The position numbers and the translations under genes are program-made. The notes beneath the pieces were generated by a model. The model had not been told where the DNA came from. It saw only the letters and a program-made list of their open reading frames with translations, and searched no databases. This document shows positions 60,302 through 64,000 of a stretch of DNA of 64,000 bases, in pieces. The DNA is from Bifidobacterium saguini DSM 23967 (GTDB lineage Bacteria; Actinomycetota; Actinomycetes; Actinomycetales; Bifidobacteriaceae), in NCBI RefSeq assembly GCF_000741715.1, contig NZ_JGZN01000008.1:186001-250000 (forward strand). Reading direction: 5' to 3'. Numbering within the stretch: the stretch's first letter is position 1; the number at the start of each line of letters is the position of its first letter.

Positions 60302-60626
60302 AGCATCCATGAAATATACGGCCCACATTGTGGACAATATGTTCACAGACACTTGCAGTGTATCAACTATTCATCCTTCAGAACACCCTAAACTCGCGCT
60401 GCATCCTACATATCGGATAGTTGTCTAACCACTTTTTAGTTATCAAACCGCAAACGAAGTTGGAATATTACCGAATCGCCGAAAAATAATCCTCATTCCT
60501 TATCAGCGTCGGTGCGAACCTCTACTAGTTTTATGACAGCTCACACATCGCACCATACGCGGCACCGCGCATCCCCTTCCCCAGAGACGGTACCAATCCA
60601 ATCGAAGCACATTATATCGCACCGTC
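60302..60626 (-). promoter_or_regulatory. CRISPR leader region
   Basis: A 325-base stretch between the newest repeat and cas2 with no coding frame. It is richer in A+T than the flanks, with runs such as GAAAAATAA and CACTTTTTAG, as expected of a leader that holds the array promoter and integration signals. A near-palindrome CCACATTGTGG lies about 20-30 bases from the first repeat. Confidence 0.7.
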
Positions 60627-60920
60627 TTATATCAACATGACATCATCAACTGGTAGATGCCGCTGTTTACCGACATTCTCAATACGATCTGAATACTTCG
60701 CACCTAGATTATAAAAACGAAGACTGTCTCTTTCCATGTCGATGATGTCATTCAGCTCATGACGAAGCTGCAAATAGCCTGAAGGCGAAACCGCACATTC
60801 AAAGACACTGTTCTGCACACGCTGCCCATATTTCATGCAAGCTTTTGCTACGAGTCTCAAACGCCTTCTTCCGGAAGCCGTTTCGGTATTCACATCATAT
60901 GCAACCACAACCATCATCAT
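60627..60920 (-). CDS. cas2: CRISPR-associated Cas2 (type I-C)
   Basis: Cas2 joins Cas1 in the complex that adds spacers. The 97-residue protein starts MMMVVVAYDVNTETASGRRRL, with the conserved first Asp, and has the YGQRVQNSVFECAVSP segment. I chose an ATG at 60920 with GGAAG 5 bases ahead. The frame starts with GTG at 60932, inside the end of cas1. The two genes overlap or abut, so translation is coupled. Confidence 0.93.
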   Translation of the reverse strand: MMMVVVAYDVNTETASGRRRLRLVAKACMKYGQRVQNSVFECAVSPSGYLQLRHELNDIIDMERDSLRFYNLGAKYSDRIENVGKQRHLPVDDVMLI

Positions 60921-60922
60921 TA

Positions 60923-61954
60923 TCACTTCCACATGAATGGAGGGTAGGCATCTAAATCACCGCGTATGCATCGCGCCAACAACAATGACTGCACATGCGG
61001 AACCAATCCCCATGAAATCTTCTCCCCAAGAAAAGGATGAGTAATCTGTTCGGTTTTCCGTCGCCGCCACGCCGCAAGCACAACTTTTCGTCCTGCATCA
61101 GTCAAAAAAATGCCACCGTTCTCTCGCTCTTCAAAATGAGAAACCCGTACGGCACCGGTATTAACCAGAGTCAAAGCAAAACGATCAGCCACAACCGGAC
61201 GAAACTCTTCCATAAGATCTAAAGCGAGAGAAGGCCGACCAGGTCGGTCGACATGCAGGAATCCCACATATGGGTCTAAGCCAACTCCCTGCAGGGCCGC
61301 AACACAATCGTTCGTCAGCAAAGCATATGTGAACGATAGCAACGCATTCATCCTGTCCATAGGAGGACGCCGACTACGCTGTTCGAAGAAGAACGAGTCC
61401 TTGTCCCGCAGAATCAAGTCGTCGAACGCAAAGAAGTAGTCTTTTGCTGCCTTGCCTTCAATGCCTCGTACCTCGTCCACCGAAGTAGAAGCCATAATTC
61501 TTCCTAACCCATCTTTTAACAACGCGCTCTGTTGCGTTAATCTTTCCACATTCACCCGTAGTGCATGATCACGTTTCGTGCGCTCCACAACCCAACGGCA
61601 GTTGAACACTTTCCCAATCACGAATGCGACAGCGAAATCTCGAGCCTGGTTCGGAGAATCTGCTCTACGAAACTGTTCTCTTCGCAGCAGAACATTGCGA
61701 TTATTCTCGCCAAGCACCGAGCAATAGAACCGTCCGCGCGGCGAATAGAATGACAGGCCAACGCCCAGACGAGCACATTTACCCATAAGCGCAGGAGATG
61801 CTCCTTTGTATGAAAAACAAAGAATCTGCTCAATAGAACGCAGCGGAACTTTTGCTAAGGTCTTTTCACCATTCTGAACAACCACGTTGTCATTTTCCAA
61901 TGAGAGATAAGCGTCCTCACTGGTTACGAACAGCGTATTCAGCATAGTTCGCAT
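60923..61954 (-). CDS. cas1: CRISPR-associated Cas1 (type I-C)
   Basis: The spacer integrase. The 343-residue protein has an N-terminal beta domain (NTLFVTSEDAYLSLENDNVV) and a helical C-terminal domain. The catalytic Glu is in VRGIEGKAAKDYFFAFDD (about residue 170) and the His and acidic residues in YVGFLHVDRPGRPSLALDLMEEFRP (about 240). GAGGGG lies 8 bases ahead of the first ATG. It sits between cas4 and cas2, the type I-C order. Confidence 0.96.
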   Translation of the reverse strand: MRTMLNTLFVTSEDAYLSLENDNVVVQNGEKTLAKVPLRSIEQILCFSYKGASPALMGKCARLGVGLSFYSPRGRFYCSVLGENNRNVLLRREQFRRADSPNQARDFAVAFVIGKVFNCRWVVERTKRDHALRVNVERLTQQSALLKDGLGRIMASTSVDEVRGIEGKAAKDYFFAFDDLILRDKDSFFFEQRSRRPPMDRMNALLSFTYALLTNDCVAALQGVGLDPYVGFLHVDRPGRPSLALDLMEEFRPVVADRFALTLVNTGAVRVSHFEERENGGIFLTDAGRKVVLAAWRRRKTEQITHPFLGEKISWGLVPHVQSLLLARCIRGDLDAYPPFMWK

Positions 61955-61983
61955 TATTCATCCCCTCGATTCAATATTCTCAA

Positions 61984-62670
61984 TCAGAAACGTTCATTCA
62001 TAATTTCATGAATGCGCGCATCAATATAGACTCGTGCTGATTTCTTTTTTGATAGTTCGGGAAGACATATATCTTTAAGCGAGCATGCGCGACATTCTTT
62101 CCTGACTCTGACTTTTGGTGTGTGCCCACGCACATAAAAGTCATGCATCTGACGAAACATTTCCGTTACTGTATTACGTAATGGCTCATCAAATTCAACG
62201 ACTTCTCTATGCCTTGTCCCCTGATAGAATAACGCCCCTTCACGTATATTACAGGCCAACATTTCCTCTAAACATATCGCCTCAGCACATAATTGCAGCC
62301 TATCGGCATCCTGCGTTTTAGGCCGTCCGTGCTTATATTCAATCGGATAAGGTAACCACGAACCGCTGCGCCCTTGCAACGGCACACCATCCGAAGACCG
62401 CCGAAACTCCACAACATCGCAGGCTCCGGTTACCCCTAATCGGCGTGAGAATACCTTCAAATCGCGCAGGATAAGCAAATCTCCTCGCTTTTCCGAAGCA
62501 TCATAATCATGTGCCCGCTCATGTTCCAATAATCCAGCCGTGGTCAACACATTGTCTTCCCACAACTGCTCAATATGTATCAGCGCCCACTGTCGTCGGC
62601 AAAATGAAAAATGCTGGATACCCGAAAGAGCCAACCAATCCTCTTCTGGATAACTTGCCGGTTCCATCAT
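61984..62670 (-). CDS. cas4: CRISPR-associated Cas4 (type I-C)
   Basis: A 228-residue RecB-like nuclease that trims pre-spacers and selects the PAM. It has one cysteine near the N-terminus (HFSFCRRQWALIHI) and three near the C-terminus (CRACSLKDICLP), the usual ligands of an Fe-S cluster. The nuclease motifs are in PIEYKHGRPKT (Glu and Lys) and LQLCAEAICLEEM. It lies 29 bases ahead of cas1. Confidence 0.94.
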   Translation of the reverse strand: MMEPASYPEEDWLALSGIQHFSFCRRQWALIHIEQLWEDNVLTTAGLLEHERAHDYDASEKRGDLLILRDLKVFSRRLGVTGACDVVEFRRSSDGVPLQGRSGSWLPYPIEYKHGRPKTQDADRLQLCAEAICLEEMLACNIREGALFYQGTRHREVVEFDEPLRNTVTEMFRQMHDFYVRGHTPKVRVRKECRACSLKDICLPELSKKKSARVYIDARIHEIMNERF

Positions 62671-62779
62671 GCAGACCCCTTTGTCTCATGTGTCATTACA
62701 AGGTTCATCCAAAAATGCACTGTGCATATGAGCGTGGCCGAGCTGATGAAAGAACCGCCAGCTCGGCCACACCGCCTAC

Positions 62780-63712
62780 TTACAGTACGCCATCAACCAT
62801 TTCACTTACGGCAACAGAATCTGGAATCAAGTCCTTGTTTACGTTTACTGCATAATCCCCAAAGCTACGCGCAATATCAACGCCGTCACGTTTGTGAACA
62901 TCGACGCTGTCGAACAGCTTCCACGAAGGCGCATCGCCAAGCGCACTATCATGTTTGAATACGTACAGCTTGCGCACTGCCATGCTGCCTCGTGCTGCAG
63001 AACGATCAAATTCAAACATGTTCAGAATCGACTGCCACAGCAGGTTAAGGTCTTCATCGCTGAATCCGGTGACATTCTGCGCAAGCTTTGCAGACACATA
63101 ACCGTTCATGCGATACAAACCGTAAGGGATGATGAACTTGTTACCCATCGTATTATTCTTTTCCGCAGCATCCGCTTCTGTCGTCACAGCAACACGGGTG
63201 ATGGAAATCTCCTGGATACTCACCGGATCGATTGAACGGGCAAAACCAAGCTGGACGGGGCCACGAACTTGCCCACAGGCGAGACTACCTTTGACGAAAG
63301 TAGTCATTACCGCACCAAAGGTGCGAATATCGAAGAAGTTCGCACACATATAATCGCGTAGGCGACGATCCAGTTCAGGATTATCTTTTTTCAAAGCTTT
63401 AATTTCTTTTGCGAAGTCCTTGTCTTCGGGCCTTGCATCAATGTGTTCAGCCTCCAACGCCTCACTGTCAAGACGATTGAGTGTCTTCCGATTCTGAATA
63501 TAGATGCGCCACGGAGATTCTTCGCCCATAGCAGTTTGCACATAGTCACGAATCTTACGCTTGATGCACACATCGGTCACGAGTCCGTTACCAGTTTCAA
63601 GATCAACGCGCGGCATGTTACCCGAATCAGGGTCGCCATTGGGGTTACCATTCTCCACGTCAAAAAGAATCGTGAAGTCATAACGGTTTTCAATGGGTTT
63701 GCGTTCAGTCAT
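62780..63712 (-). CDS. cas7: CRISPR-associated Cas7 (Csd2), type I-C backbone
   Basis: The 310-residue protein forms the crRNA-binding backbone of the type I-C Cascade. It has the Csd2 signature RYDFTILFDVENGNPNGDPDSGNMPRVD near its start and VRGPVQLGFARSIDPV in the middle. The start ATG at 63712 has AAGGAG 5 bases ahead and overlaps the cas8c stop by 8 bases. The gap to cas4 (about 110 bases) holds no gene. Confidence 0.96.
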   Translation of the reverse strand: MTERKPIENRYDFTILFDVENGNPNGDPDSGNMPRVDLETGNGLVTDVCIKRKIRDYVQTAMGEESPWRIYIQNRKTLNRLDSEALEAEHIDARPEDKDFAKEIKALKKDNPELDRRLRDYMCANFFDIRTFGAVMTTFVKGSLACGQVRGPVQLGFARSIDPVSIQEISITRVAVTTEADAAEKNNTMGNKFIIPYGLYRMNGYVSAKLAQNVTGFSDEDLNLLWQSILNMFEFDRSAARGSMAVRKLYVFKHDSALGDAPSWKLFDSVDVHKRDGVDIARSFGDYAVNVNKDLIPDSVAVSEMVDGVL

Positions 63713-64000
63713 TGTCTGCTCCTTGGTTATCGTCCTCGATGGTCTTACTAGTCTTGTTGAATCGCTGTTGATTTTCGAAATAGTATCCAAGCTGGAAAGC
63801 CCCACGCTCTTCGAGCGTAAGTCTCGACGGATAGTGGTCACCCACCTTCCCAGTCAATTCGCCTAAAGCCTTTTCCAATTTGACCTTATAGCCTTGCGAC
63901 TGCCAGGTTTTGCGCATATGTTTCGCTGCGAGGTCGCCCAGAATCGGGAATATACGAGCGGGCGTCGTGGATGCGCTGGTGAAATATTTATCCTTAATCG
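63705..64000 (-). CDS. cas8c: CRISPR-associated Cas8c (Csd1), C-terminal end
   Basis: About 97 residues of the large type I-C subunit are visible, reading IKDKYFTSASTTPARIFPIL then GDLAAKHMRK, the well-conserved C-terminal region of Csd1. The protein continues beyond the right edge. Its stop lies within the cas7 start (ATGACTGA). cas5 and cas3 are expected further right, as in other type I-C loci. Confidence 0.92.
   Translation of the reverse strand, partial: IKDKYFTSASTTPARIFPILGDLAAKHMRKTWQSQGYKVKLEKALGELTGKVGDHYPSRLTLEERGAFQLGYYFENQQRFNKTSKTIEDDNQGADND

Overview
This window looks like a bifidobacterial chromosome (phylum Actinomycetota), most likely from the Bifidobacterium longum/breve group. 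That placement is inference from the encoded proteins and gene order: a fused AroK-AroB protein in an aroC-aroKB-aroQ block, an actinobacterial sufBDC-sufS-sufU-sufT operon, two small membrane-protein genes ahead of alaS, and a type I-C CRISPR-Cas locus with the repeat ending GATTGAAAT. No rRNA operon and only one tRNA gene are visible.

From 1 to 31.7 kb the content is housekeeping. It holds rsmE (cut by the left edge), tRNA-Leu(GAG), an SPOUT RNA methyltransferase and glgC on the left. On the minus strand follow the SUF iron-sulfur operon, an L,D-transpeptidase, pyrG, the aro block, a prepilin-peptidase-like gene (plus strand), mltG-ruvX-alaS with two small membrane-protein genes, a phosphatase, rpsD, a MacB-like ABC exporter with a DUF4418 protein, and uvrD. 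xpt and an NCS2 purine permease form a plus-strand purine salvage pair.

From 31.9 to 52.9 kb the genes are more varied. There is an AlbA_2/ATPase regulator. A three-gene ABC-2 exporter is transcribed away from a two-component system and probably forms a drug or peptide resistance module. Then come pit with its DUF47 partner, a GH13 glucosidase, a DEAD-box helicase, uraA, a second histidine phosphatase, a DEDD exonuclease, dtd, two small membrane proteins, mmuM and a frameshifted MFS transporter. Several families of intergenic palindromic repeats occur in this part.

From 53.1 to 58.2 kb there is a decayed accessory island. It contains a PASTA/poly-Gln membrane protein broken by two poly-A frameshifts, acetyltransferase remnants, an SMR efflux gene, an internally deleted IS3-family element, a small phage-like fragment, an apparently intact IS1249-type element, and an EndoU-toxin remnant overlapping a small candidate immunity gene.

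From 58.2 to 64 kb lies a type I-C CRISPR-Cas system on the minus strand. The array has 31 repeats and 30 spacers (58242-60301). A leader of about 325 bases separates it from cas2, cas1, cas4, cas7 and the C-terminal end of cas8c. The rest of cas8c, and presumably cas5 and cas3, lie beyond the right edge.
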